Under the pieces are notes generated by a model, which was given only the letters and a program-made list of their open reading frames with translations, searched no databases and had not been told where the DNA came from. A stretch of 9,239 bases of DNA from Candidatus Levyibacteriota bacterium. GTDB lineage: Bacteria; Patescibacteriota; Microgenomatia; Levybacterales; UBA12049. Of this stretch, positions 1 through 5,477 are shown in pieces. The position numbers and the translations under genes are program-made. The DNA lies in the NCBI GenBank assembly GCA_023245475.1, contig JAHFKF010000054.1, positions 1-9,239 of the forward strand. The letters run 5' to 3'. Position 1 is the stretch's first letter. Each line of letters opens with the position of its first letter.

Positions 1-1
1 G

Positions 2-349
2 GGAGAGAAACTTGCTGTTGATTATTTAGAGAAGCAAGGATTTCAGATTTTAGAGCGTAACTTTCATATTCGCGGGGGAGAGGTGGATATTATTGCTATC
101 GACCCTTCAGATACCTCAGGGCAAGCTACTCTTGCCTTCATTGAAGTAAAGACAAGGCGTTCATGGGAATTTGGCACACCGCTTGAAGCAATTACTCCTT
201 GGAAGCTTCGAGCACTTATCAAGACTGCCCAGTTTTATAAACAGACACATCGGAATCTTCCCGAGCTCATGCGGATTGACGCAGTGGCAATTGTCTTGGG
301 GCGGGATAATGAGATAATTTCTTTAGAGCTTGTTAAAAATATCAGTTGA
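2..349 (+). CDS. yraN: YraN/UPF0102 family nuclease-like protein (5' end missing)
   Basis: The frame is open from base 2, so the GTG at 83 is an internal valine codon and not the start. 115 residues are visible. The family is usually about 115-125 residues, so only a few N-terminal residues should be missing. Visible landmarks are GEKLAVDYLEKQGF with LERNF near the N-terminus, then GEVDIIAID, then FIEVKTRR. This is the order typical of UPF0102, a restriction-endonuclease-like fold in which the acidic residues and the E-x-K of EVK form the putative active site. The cellular role is unsettled; links to DNA recombination or repair are family-level suggestions only. The TGA stop lies 16 bases before the pyruvate kinase ATG. 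The tail of the gene contains the likely pyruvate kinase promoter. Family identity is secure, function is not. Confidence 0.9.
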   Translation, partial: GEKLAVDYLEKQGFQILERNFHIRGGEVDIIAIDPSDTSGQATLAFIEVKTRRSWEFGTPLEAITPWKLRALIKTAQFYKQTHRNLPELMRIDAVAIVLGRDNEIISLELVKNIS

Positions 350-358
350 GAGTATACT
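330..358 (+). promoter_or_regulatory. Candidate promoter for pyruvate kinase, embedded in the yraN tail
   Basis: A -35 box TTGTTA (330-335, 4/6 to consensus) and a -10 box TATACT (353-358, 5/6) are separated by exactly 17 bases. The -10 ends 7 bases before the ATG at 366, so transcription would begin at or next to the start codon. There is no well-placed Shine-Dalgarno sequence: the only purine run, GAGAG at 348-352, is 13 bases from the ATG. The layout predicts a leaderless mRNA. Confidence 0.6.
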
Positions 359-365
359 TTCTATT

Positions 366-1766
366 ATGAAAGTAAAACCAGTAAAAATCGTTGCAACTGT
401 TGGTCCAGCCACACATACCACAGAAATGATTCTTGAACTTGCAAAAGTTGGAGTTGATGTGTTTCGTATCAACTATTCTCATGCCACACAGGAAGAAGCT
501 ATTGAGCGAACGAAATGGATTCGTGAAGCAGAAAAAGCACTCGATAGACCCCTGACGATCATGGGGGATTTGCCAGGTCCTAAGATTCGTATTAGTGATA
601 TGGAGCACAATACGAATCTTGAAAAAGGACAAACGTTTGTTGTTAGTAAGCATATTACCATAGGCAATAAAGAGGGCTGCGGATTAAATCATCCTTCAAT
701 TATTGATATTCTAGAGGTGGGAGCTGAAGTCTTTATCGATGACGGGACGATTAAGTTGGTTATTACCCATAAAGACAAAGATACTGCCACGGCTGAAGTG
801 CTTGTCGGAGGACATCTTAAACCAAAGAAAGGGTTTTCAGCAGAAGGAATAAGTCTAAGTACTGCTGGTGTATCGGAAAAAGACAAAGCATGGATTCAAG
901 CAACAATTGAAAACAAAGCTGATGCCTTAGCTATTTCATTTGTTCAAGACGCATCTGATGTGTTAGAAGTGAAAAAGCTCTTTCCCAAAGACAGTAAGGT
1001 GATGCTTATTGCCAAGATTGAGACTGCAAATGGTGTTGCCAATGCCGAGTCTATTCTTGACGTAGCAGATGGGTTGATGGTTGCTCGGGGAGATCTCGGT
1101 CTTGCAGTGCCGATTGCCAAAGTACCACATATCCAAAAGCAGCTCATTGATTTGTGTGTTAAACGTGCCAAGCCGGTTATTACCGCGACTCAAATGCTTG
1201 AATCAATGATCAGTAAACCAATTCCAACTCGTGCAGAGGTGACTGATGTATCCAACGCGATTCTTGACAGGACAGATGCTGTAATGCTTTCTGCTGAGAC
1301 TGCTGAAGGGAAATTCCCTGTAGAGACAGTGCAAATGATGGTCAAGATCATTGATGAAGCGGTGAAACATCTTCCTCCGTATGATTATCAAGAAGAAGGA
1401 ACAATCCCCAATGCTATTAGTGATAGCGTTGGAAAAATTGCTTCGCGAATTGATGCGAAGCTGGTCATTGCGTTTACTCAGAGTGGCATCACTGCACGAA
1501 GAATCTCACGTCATCGTCATCATCAACCCGTGATTGCTCTTTCTCCTGATGCCAACATCATCCGCAATCTTAACTTTGTCTGGGGAGTACATCCGTACCT
1601 TATCCCTTACACCAAAGATTTTGATCACATGCTTGATGCTGCCAAGGAAATGGCAAAGTCAAACCGAATTCTGTGTCTTGAGAAAGATGATAATTATGTG
1701 ATTTCAGCAGGAATGCCGTTTGGTCAAAGTGGTACCACCAATATGATCCTCGTTGAGAAAGTGTAG
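366..1766 (+). CDS. pyk: Pyruvate kinase, potassium-independent type by sequence
   Basis: This 466-residue protein converts phosphoenolpyruvate and ADP to pyruvate and ATP in the cytosol, the last step of glycolysis. It is full length. The first barrel strand KIVATVGPAT is at residues 8-17 and FRINYSH at 33-39 (Arg34, Asn36). The lid (B) domain spans roughly 75-165. The catalytic lysine is Lys217 in AKIET. The metal ligands are Glu219 and Asp243 (RGDLG). ITATQMLESM (272-281) and the ADAVMLSAET-like segment (304-312) follow. The C-terminal domain runs from about 350 to 466. The usual TKGPEIR is LPGPKIR here (69-75), with Lys73 in place of the potassium-linked Glu. The frame extends upstream to a TTG at 330, but that lies inside yraN and the -35 box. 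The ATG at 366 begins the conserved N-terminus and was chosen. Confidence 0.97.
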   Translation: MKVKPVKIVATVGPATHTTEMILELAKVGVDVFRINYSHATQEEAIERTKWIREAEKALDRPLTIMGDLPGPKIRISDMEHNTNLEKGQTFVVSKHITIGNKEGCGLNHPSIIDILEVGAEVFIDDGTIKLVITHKDKDTATAEVLVGGHLKPKKGFSAEGISLSTAGVSEKDKAWIQATIENKADALAISFVQDASDVLEVKKLFPKDSKVMLIAKIETANGVANAESILDVADGLMVARGDLGLAVPIAKVPHIQKQLIDLCVKRAKPVITATQMLESMISKPIPTRAEVTDVSNAILDRTDAVMLSAETAEGKFPVETVQMMVKIIDEAVKHLPPYDYQEEGTIPNAISDSVGKIASRIDAKLVIAFTQSGITARRISRHRHHQPVIALSPDANIIRNLNFVWGVHPYLIPYTKDFDHMLDAAKEMAKSNRILCLEKDDNYVISAGMPFGQSGTTNMILVEKV

Positions 1767-1790
1767 TGTTATTGTAACGCACTTTTACTT
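1765..1790 (+). terminator. Weak candidate terminator hairpin after pyk
   Basis: AGT+GTTA (1765-1771) can pair with TAAC+ACT (1775-1778 and 1781-1783). The loop is TTG and there is a two-base bulge. A T-rich tail follows (TTTT at 1783-1786). The stem is short and AT-rich, so termination strength is doubtful. It overlaps the stop codons of both pyk and uvrC. No matching T-run follows on the minus strand. Confidence 0.25.
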
Positions 1791-3202
1791 CTTAGTGTTC
1801 TGTGATAGGTAATTGCAAATCGGTGAGCTTCATCCCTGATGCGAGTGATCAGTTTAATTGCAGGCCGATCTTTGGGAAGAAGGACTTCAGTAAAGCTTCG
1901 TTCCTGTTTATTTGTCATTGCGAGCGAACGAAGAGAGCGTGGCAATCTTTTTTTTGGGATTGCTTCGTCGTTCCTCCTCGCAATGACATTGCTTGTTGGT
2001 ATCACAATGGTCTCTTCGCGTTTGGCAAGACCAATCAGTGGGACAGTAACTCCTCTGGCTTCAAGTGCTTCCATTGCCGCTGAGACTTGGCCTTTGCCAC
2101 CATCAACGATAACCAAATCTGGAAAGTCCCATTCAACGTGCGTGAAGCGGCGCTTGAGTACTTCTTTCATCATGGCAAAGTCATTTGGCAATTCGTTTTT
2201 TGGGTCTTTTTGCCATTCTCTTTTAACTTTAAATCTACGATATTGGGATTTATCAATTTCGCCATGGGTTAGTACTACCATCGAAGAGGTAGCATTGGTA
2301 CCTTGGATATTTGAATTGTCATAACATTCGATACGATCAAGCTTTGTTATAAAATCCCCCTTACCCCCTTTGATAAAGGGGGACTGAGGGAATGCGTTAT
2401 TTAATACTTCCTTCAAATCATCAAGCTCTTGCTGTCGTAGATCAATGCGAAGGTTTGGATTTACGTCATATTCAACTGGTTTATGAAAGGGTGTTGTTAC
2501 GATGCTTAGGGCATTGATCTTTCGTTGCAAACTGAGAGCTTCTTCATAGTCTTCGGCTTTACTTGCTTTGCCTCGAGCTTTGGTGAGTTCTTTCATGATC
2601 TTTTGCGATTCGCCTTCAAGCATACGGATAATGCCCCCGATATTTTTACGATAGGTTTTTCTTAACTCTGGTGAATCAAACATGGGAGGGCAAGGGCAAA
2701 GCCCCAAATGGTTGTAGAGACAGATGCGTTTGGGATGGTTAAGGACTGATTGATAGGGGAAGATCTTACGGATTGTTTTAAGAACCAGCCTGACTGCGTT
2801 GGACTGGGGATAGGGGCCAAAGTAAACAGAATTCTTGTCATCTTCTTTTCGGGCAAGAAGTACTTTCGGATAGGTATCTTTAATTGTAATCCGAATCCGC
2901 ACATACATCTTGTTATCCTTGAGCATGATGTTATATTTGGGTTTGTATTGTTTAATATAAAAAGCTTCAAGTAGAAGAGCTTCAAGTTCTGATTCGACGA
3001 TAGTTATTTGGATCGTTTCGATTTGCGAGACAAGCACTTTGGTCTTTCCGAGAAGCACTTGGGGATTTGCAAAGTACGACGACACACGGGATTTGAGATC
3101 CTTTGCTTTGCCGACGTAAAGAATCGTTTTATGTTTGTCATAAAATCGATACACGCCAGATTTGGTGGGTAACTTCAGATAATCTGTTCGTTTGAATTCC
3201 AT
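1769..3202 (-). CDS. uvrC: UvrC excinuclease subunit, short form with two repeat-derived inserts
   Basis: UvrC makes the dual incision around bulky DNA lesions together with UvrA and UvrB. The 477-residue product has an N-terminal GIY-YIG nuclease (about 14-92: GVYRFYD, ILYVGKAKDLKSRV, and the catalytic-type Glu in SELEALLLE). A cysteine segment CLYNHLGLCPC is at 161-171. A UVR-like helical hairpin (about 200-232) should contact UvrB. The RNase H-like nuclease half carries RIECYDNSN (Asp295), NDFAMMKEVLKRRF (Asp341), VIVDGGKGQ (Asp367) and RIRDEAHRFAITYHR (His460). These match the D-D-D-H set of the 3' or 5' incision domain family. The protein stops at RSKSALQ, where longer UvrCs (about 600 residues) continue into a helix-hairpin-helix pair. 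Residues 271-285 and about 404-431 are encoded by palindromic repeats. No Shine-Dalgarno site precedes the ATG. The upstream gene ends 19 bases before it, and a promoter overlaps that gene's tail. Confidence 0.95.
   Translation of the reverse strand: MEFKRTDYLKLPTKSGVYRFYDKHKTILYVGKAKDLKSRVSSYFANPQVLLGKTKVLVSQIETIQITIVESELEALLLEAFYIKQYKPKYNIMLKDNKMYVRIRITIKDTYPKVLLARKEDDKNSVYFGPYPQSNAVRLVLKTIRKIFPYQSVLNHPKRICLYNHLGLCPCPPMFDSPELRKTYRKNIGGIIRMLEGESQKIMKELTKARGKASKAEDYEEALSLQRKINALSIVTTPFHKPVEYDVNPNLRIDLRQQELDDLKEVLNNAFPQSPFIKGGKGDFITKLDRIECYDNSNIQGTNATSSMVVLTHGEIDKSQYRRFKVKREWQKDPKNELPNDFAMMKEVLKRRFTHVEWDFPDLVIVDGGKGQVSAAMEALEARGVTVPLIGLAKREETIVIPTSNVIARRNDEAIPKKRLPRSLRSLAMTNKQERSFTEVLLPKDRPAIKLITRIRDEAHRFAITYHRTLRSKSALQ
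1914..1987. repeat. 74-bp dispersed palindromic element inside uvrC
   Basis: The ends are perfect 11-base inverted arms: GTCATTGCGAG (1914-1924) and CTCGCAATGAC (1977-1987). Inner pairings are GAACGA (1926-1931) with TCGTTC (1968-1973), and GCAATC (1942-1947) with GATTGC (1958-1963). From memory, this matches the widespread repeat that begins with GTCATTGCGAG and contains a GCAATC core, found dispersed in many unrelated bacterial genomes. On the minus strand it is translated within UvrC as a basic peptide around residues 405-430 (RRNDEAI, RLPRSLRSLAMT), with no stop or frameshift. Confidence 0.88.
2353..2392. repeat. Short C5T3/A3G5 palindromic element inside uvrC
   Basis: A perfect 8-base stem CCCCCTTT (2364-2371) and AAAGGGGG (2375-2382) encloses a 3-base loop GAT. 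A flanking CCCCCTT (2356-2362) lies on the left and GAGGG (2386-2390) on the right. From memory, elements of this CCCCCTT-CCCCCTTT-AAAGGGGG type are dispersed in many bacterial genomes and often translated as SPFIKGGKGDF-like peptides. Here the minus strand encodes exactly that kind of peptide in frame at UvrC residues 271-285. Confidence 0.8.
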
Positions 3203-3210
3203 GTAGTGGT

Positions 3211-3239
3211 ATTGTACGAGTTTATTGTTGCTCTTTCAA
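3211..3239 (-). promoter_or_regulatory. Candidate uvrC promoter, overlapping the tail of the upstream gene
   Basis: Read on the minus strand, TTGAAA (3234-3239, 5/6) is followed after 17 bases by TACAAT (3211-3216, 5/6). The -10 box ends 8 bases before the uvrC ATG, so the start site would fall at or within a base or two of the codon. The region between the -10 and the ATG has no Shine-Dalgarno sequence. The -35 lies inside the last codons of the 508-residue gene, so uvrC need not depend on that gene's promoter. Confidence 0.6.
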
Positions 3240-4748
3240 GAAGACTGCTGTTGCCGAATCCTTTCGAAATTTGGCTTTTCGATAAGGAACTCGTTCTTGG
3301 TCAGTACCTCTAGTATGTGGTTTTGTAAAATTATAACCTTCTGGTAGTCCATCAAATCGCACGTTAATACTCTCGTAGTACTCCCTTGCTTCATGTTCTG
3401 CTTGTGGGCGAGCTTTTGTTCCTTCAGGAAGCCTTTTTATATAACCTCTTACTGGAGATTGAGGAGCTGACCACCCTCTCGGTTCACGATTACGTTCATT
3501 GACATTTGCGGTTCTTAGTGCTTTTGCTCGTTGTAATAATAGATCAGTAATTTGTTTGTGGGAGGGATCGTTAGGGTTGTTATCAAAGTTACTTGCTACA
3601 CTTCCTCGTACGTGTTGTCCTGAGATGACTTCGGTAGGGACAAGAGCATCAAAAGCTAGTGCAATAAATAATCCTCGAAGTTGCGCGAATGCATGAGGAG
3701 CAAAATAATCATTAAATGCATCTTCAGTTAAATCACTGGGAATATTATGATACATATGTCCATGTGAAATTTGTCCATTGTCATGTAATCTAAATCTCAT
3801 TTCAGATGGCTGCCCTCCTATTGAGATATTTGTTACCTTAGGATCTTCACTCCTTCTCGTTTCAAATAGGGTATTAGCTCTCTCAGGGTTCGGTTTTAAG
3901 AACATAAAATCTGCAACTGCACCAGAAGCATAATTGTCCAGAGAAACATTATCCCCAGTCATTAAAGGTTCAATAGGGGGAACTACTGCAATATCCCAAG
4001 GTAAACCAATCTTATTACCATCAACCTCAAAAGAAGAAATACCATAAGCTTTTAAGAGATGCAGTCTTTCAATGGTATCTGCAGCTGCATTGTTGAGTTT
4101 ATTCAGTTCTTTTGGGTGTAATGGCTTATTATATTTAGTTTCTTGCTTGATATTTTGGGGTGTCATTAATTCTCCTGCTTCAATAAGATTTCCTATTTCA
4201 AATCTATTAGCTAATACTGGTCCAGCAAGAGCTGTCCATTCTGAGAACTCTGTATCAAAGACCTTTTGATATTCTTTTGAAAGATTAAATTCTGTAAAAT
4301 CTCTAAGAGAAAGGGTATGGAATTTATAGATAAGGTGTTGTACAGATGCTATTGACAGTTGGTTTATGCGTTTTCCAAGAGCTGGGGAAGCAGGCTGGTC
4401 TATAATCCAGTTTCCTATAGTTCTATAACCTTCTCGTAATCCACACAAAAGATCAACCATATCTGGTTGTTTTGTGTCTTGCATGATTGTTGTTGCCAAG
4501 CGCTGGGCTTCCGTCTGCCAATGAAATGGGTCATCTGAGTTCTGCAAAGAGAGAGCTTTAGGTATAGGTTCTTGTCTCAGTCTCTCACTGTTTGTTGCAA
4601 TAGTCAGTGGATTCTCCATCAATTTTTGATTTGCTCCTGTTGGTAATACTTCCGCAGTATTAAACTGTTTTAAAAAATAGATTTTATTACGGTATTCTTT
4701 CGGAGTGCGTGTTTGTTCGGGTTGATAGCTGCTGTTTTCTTTTGACAT
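3222..4748 (-). CDS. Hypothetical protein, 508 residues, unrecognised family
   Basis: I do not recognise a named domain with confidence. The product appears soluble: no signal peptide and no clear membrane helix. The first 70 or so residues are polar and probably disordered. A helical middle follows, with a histidine-rich segment HDNGQISHGHMYHN near 322-335 and a hydrophobic helix LRGLFIALAFDALVP near 357-371. The C-terminus holds VRGYIKRLPEGTKA (433-446) and LPEGYNFTKPHTRG (468-481). This paired 'RGxxxRLPEG ... LPEGYxFxxPHxRG' arrangement resembles a C-terminal motif I recall vaguely from candidate-phylum hypothetical proteins; treat it as a lead only. The TTG at 4757 is in frame but overlaps the -10 box, so the ATG at 4748 is preferred. 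The gene lies 19 bases upstream of uvrC on the same strand, which does not by itself show a repair role. Confidence 0.85.
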   Translation of the reverse strand: MSKENSSYQPEQTRTPKEYRNKIYFLKQFNTAEVLPTGANQKLMENPLTIATNSERLRQEPIPKALSLQNSDDPFHWQTEAQRLATTIMQDTKQPDMVDLLCGLREGYRTIGNWIIDQPASPALGKRINQLSIASVQHLIYKFHTLSLRDFTEFNLSKEYQKVFDTEFSEWTALAGPVLANRFEIGNLIEAGELMTPQNIKQETKYNKPLHPKELNKLNNAAADTIERLHLLKAYGISSFEVDGNKIGLPWDIAVVPPIEPLMTGDNVSLDNYASGAVADFMFLKPNPERANTLFETRRSEDPKVTNISIGGQPSEMRFRLHDNGQISHGHMYHNIPSDLTEDAFNDYFAPHAFAQLRGLFIALAFDALVPTEVISGQHVRGSVASNFDNNPNDPSHKQITDLLLQRAKALRTANVNERNREPRGWSAPQSPVRGYIKRLPEGTKARPQAEHEAREYYESINVRFDGLPEGYNFTKPHTRGTDQERVPYRKAKFRKDSATAVFLKEQQ

Positions 4749-4756
4749 AATACTCA

Positions 4757-4785
4757 ACTATATCATATAGTATCAATTTTGCCAA
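4757..4785 (-). promoter_or_regulatory. Strong candidate promoter for the 508-residue gene
   Basis: On the minus strand TTGGCA (4780-4785, 5/6) is followed after 17 bases by TATAGT (4757-4762, 5/6). A TGA directly before the -10 gives an extended -10 (TGn). The -10 ends 8 bases before the ATG at 4748, again predicting a leaderless or nearly leaderless transcript. The -35 box overlaps one copy of the GCCAATCTAGA repeat, which could let a binding protein control this promoter. Confidence 0.65.
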
Positions 4786-4881
4786 TCTAGATGAATTAAA
4801 AGATGTAAAGGATGAGTTTGGCAAAGGTATGTTTAACGTGTTACAATTAATTCTTATCCGGACAGAGCTAGCCAATCTAGA
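4781..4881. repeat. Direct repeat GCCAATCTAGA (two copies) in the divergent intergenic region
   Basis: Two identical 11-base copies lie at 4781-4791 and 4871-4881, exactly 90 bases apart. The first covers most of the -35 box of the minus-strand promoter. The second lies 14 bases upstream of the -35 of a plus-strand candidate promoter and is itself flanked by two AGAGCTA copies (4864-4870 and 4884-4890). A shared regulator site is possible. Chance or a decayed repeat cannot be excluded. Confidence 0.5.
4818..4847 (+). promoter_or_regulatory. Candidate upstream promoter for the glycosyltransferase operon
   Basis: TTGGCA (4818-4823) and TACAAT (4842-4847), each 5/6 to consensus, are separated by 18 bases. 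Transcription from here would give a leader of about 150 bases before the first gene at 5004 and would pass through the CTAG-rich segment. Confidence 0.35.
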
Positions 4882-4903
4882 CTAGAGCTAAGTATTGACT
4901 AGT
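4867..4903. promoter_or_regulatory. Cluster of CTAG-centred palindromes, possible operator
   Basis: Within 37 bases there are three different six-base palindromes centred on CTAG: GCTAGC (4867-4872), TCTAGA (4876-4881) and ACTAGT (4898-4903). A further CTAG occurs in ACTAGA (4881-4886), and another TCTAGA is at 4786-4791. The last palindrome overlaps the -35 of the downstream candidate promoter. The clustering suggests a protein-binding region; no specific regulator is identified. Confidence 0.35.
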
Positions 4904-4924
4904 TATACTTAGTTGTGGTATATA
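4895..4924 (+). promoter_or_regulatory. Candidate proximal promoter for the glycosyltransferase operon
   Basis: TTGACT (4895-4900, 5/6) and TATATA (4919-4924) are separated by 18 bases, and TGG just before the -10 provides an extended -10 motif. The start site would be near 4931, giving a leader of roughly 70 bases with a proper ribosome binding site, unlike the three genes to the left. Confidence 0.45.
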
Positions 4925-4990
4925 ACAATTACTCTAAGACTTTAAATTAAACCTTGGGGAAATGAGCAATTGCAGATTATAGGACTGTGC

Positions 4991-4996
4991 GAGGAG
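4991..4996 (+). promoter_or_regulatory. Ribosome binding site of the first operon gene
   Basis: GAGGAG lies 7 bases before the ATG at 5004, which is near-ideal spacing. It fixes that start and shows that this genome uses Shine-Dalgarno initiation for at least some genes. Confidence 0.8.
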
Positions 4997-5003
4997 TCAA
5001 AAA

Positions 5004-5477
5004 ATGGAGAATAAACCAACAAACAAAAAAAATTATATCAAACTTGCGTCATATCTCCTTTTCTTTATTTTTGCTATTGAATTAGTAATTGTAGGAGTTA
5101 TTGCTATTCGTTCAAATCCTCAGATAAAAAATACGATTACGCTTGCTACAACAGTTAAGCCTGAGACGTTTACCGAGCTCTACTTTGAAGATCATACAAA
5201 GTTACCCCATACTCTTACAGTTTCCGAACAGTACTCTTTCAGATTTACCATCCACAACCTGGAGAATAGAGATATGAATTATCCTTATGAGTTTTATGTA
5301 GATTTGGGGAAAGATAAATTAATGTTAGATAAAGGAAATGTTTTTATAAAGAAAGATGGCTATAAAACGATTAGCAGGACTTTTGTGGTAAATGATGTAC
5401 TTAAGAGAAGTCGCTTTGTAGTGAATTTAATTAATAAAGATCAACACATCAGCTTTTGGGCGGAGGCAACGAAATGA
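5004..5477 (+). CDS. Small membrane-anchored protein with a DUF1616-like extracellular domain
   Basis: The product has 157 residues. A short lysine-rich cytoplasmic N-terminus is followed by one hydrophobic helix (about residues 14-35). The remainder, beginning near Arg36, should lie outside the membrane, anchored by an uncleaved helix. The exported part contains KPETFTELYFEDHTKLPHTL and a segment FRFTIHNLENRDMNYPYEFYVDL, a beta-rich pattern. It resembles the 'PEPFTELYF...LP' opening of DUF1616 domains seen in archaea and candidate-phylum bacteria; the assignment is from memory. It heads a run of glycosyltransferase genes, and its stop overlaps the next start by 4 bases. A role as a surface acceptor, or in positioning the glycan machinery, is inference from that context. 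Confidence 0.88.
   Translation: MENKPTNKKNYIKLASYLLFFIFAIELVIVGVIAIRSNPQIKNTITLATTVKPETFTELYFEDHTKLPHTLTVSEQYSFRFTIHNLENRDMNYPYEFYVDLGKDKLMLDKGNVFIKKDGYKTISRTFVVNDVLKRSRFVVNLINKDQHISFWAEATK
5462..5466 (+). promoter_or_regulatory. Ribosome binding site deciding the GT2 start
   Basis: GGAGG ends 7 bases before the ATG at 5474. This favours that ATG over the in-frame TTG at 5456, which lies upstream of the site and inside the preceding gene. Confidence 0.8.

Noticed and set aside
330..365. Upstream TTG start for pyruvate kinase
   Set aside because: The 12 extra residues overlap yraN and the promoter, and the conserved N-terminus begins at the ATG at 366.
1914..1987. The 74-bp palindrome as a transcription terminator or regulatory RNA
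   Set aside because: It sits mid-gene in a conserved reading frame, and its form matches a dispersed repeat; the T-run is inside the loop and not after the stem.
1839..2324. Long plus-strand open frame of 161 codons opposite uvrC
   Set aside because: It is antisense to well-conserved UvrC codons, its sequence resembles no family, and part of it is just the palindrome read in the opposite direction.
1914..2392. Repeats in uvrC as a CRISPR array
   Set aside because: They are two single copies of different palindromes with no regular spacers and lie within a coding gene.
2662..2985. Minus-strand open frame of 107 codons within uvrC
   Set aside because: It is an alternative frame of the conserved uvrC sequence with no family resemblance.
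4757..4757. TTG start for the 508-residue protein, adding three residues
   Set aside because: It overlaps the -10 box TATAGT, so the predicted transcript would not contain it; the ATG at 4748 is better.
5456..5473. TTG start adding six residues to the first GT2
   Set aside because: The GGAGG ribosome site lies downstream of that TTG and is correctly spaced for the ATG at 5474, which also gives the usual ATGA overlap.
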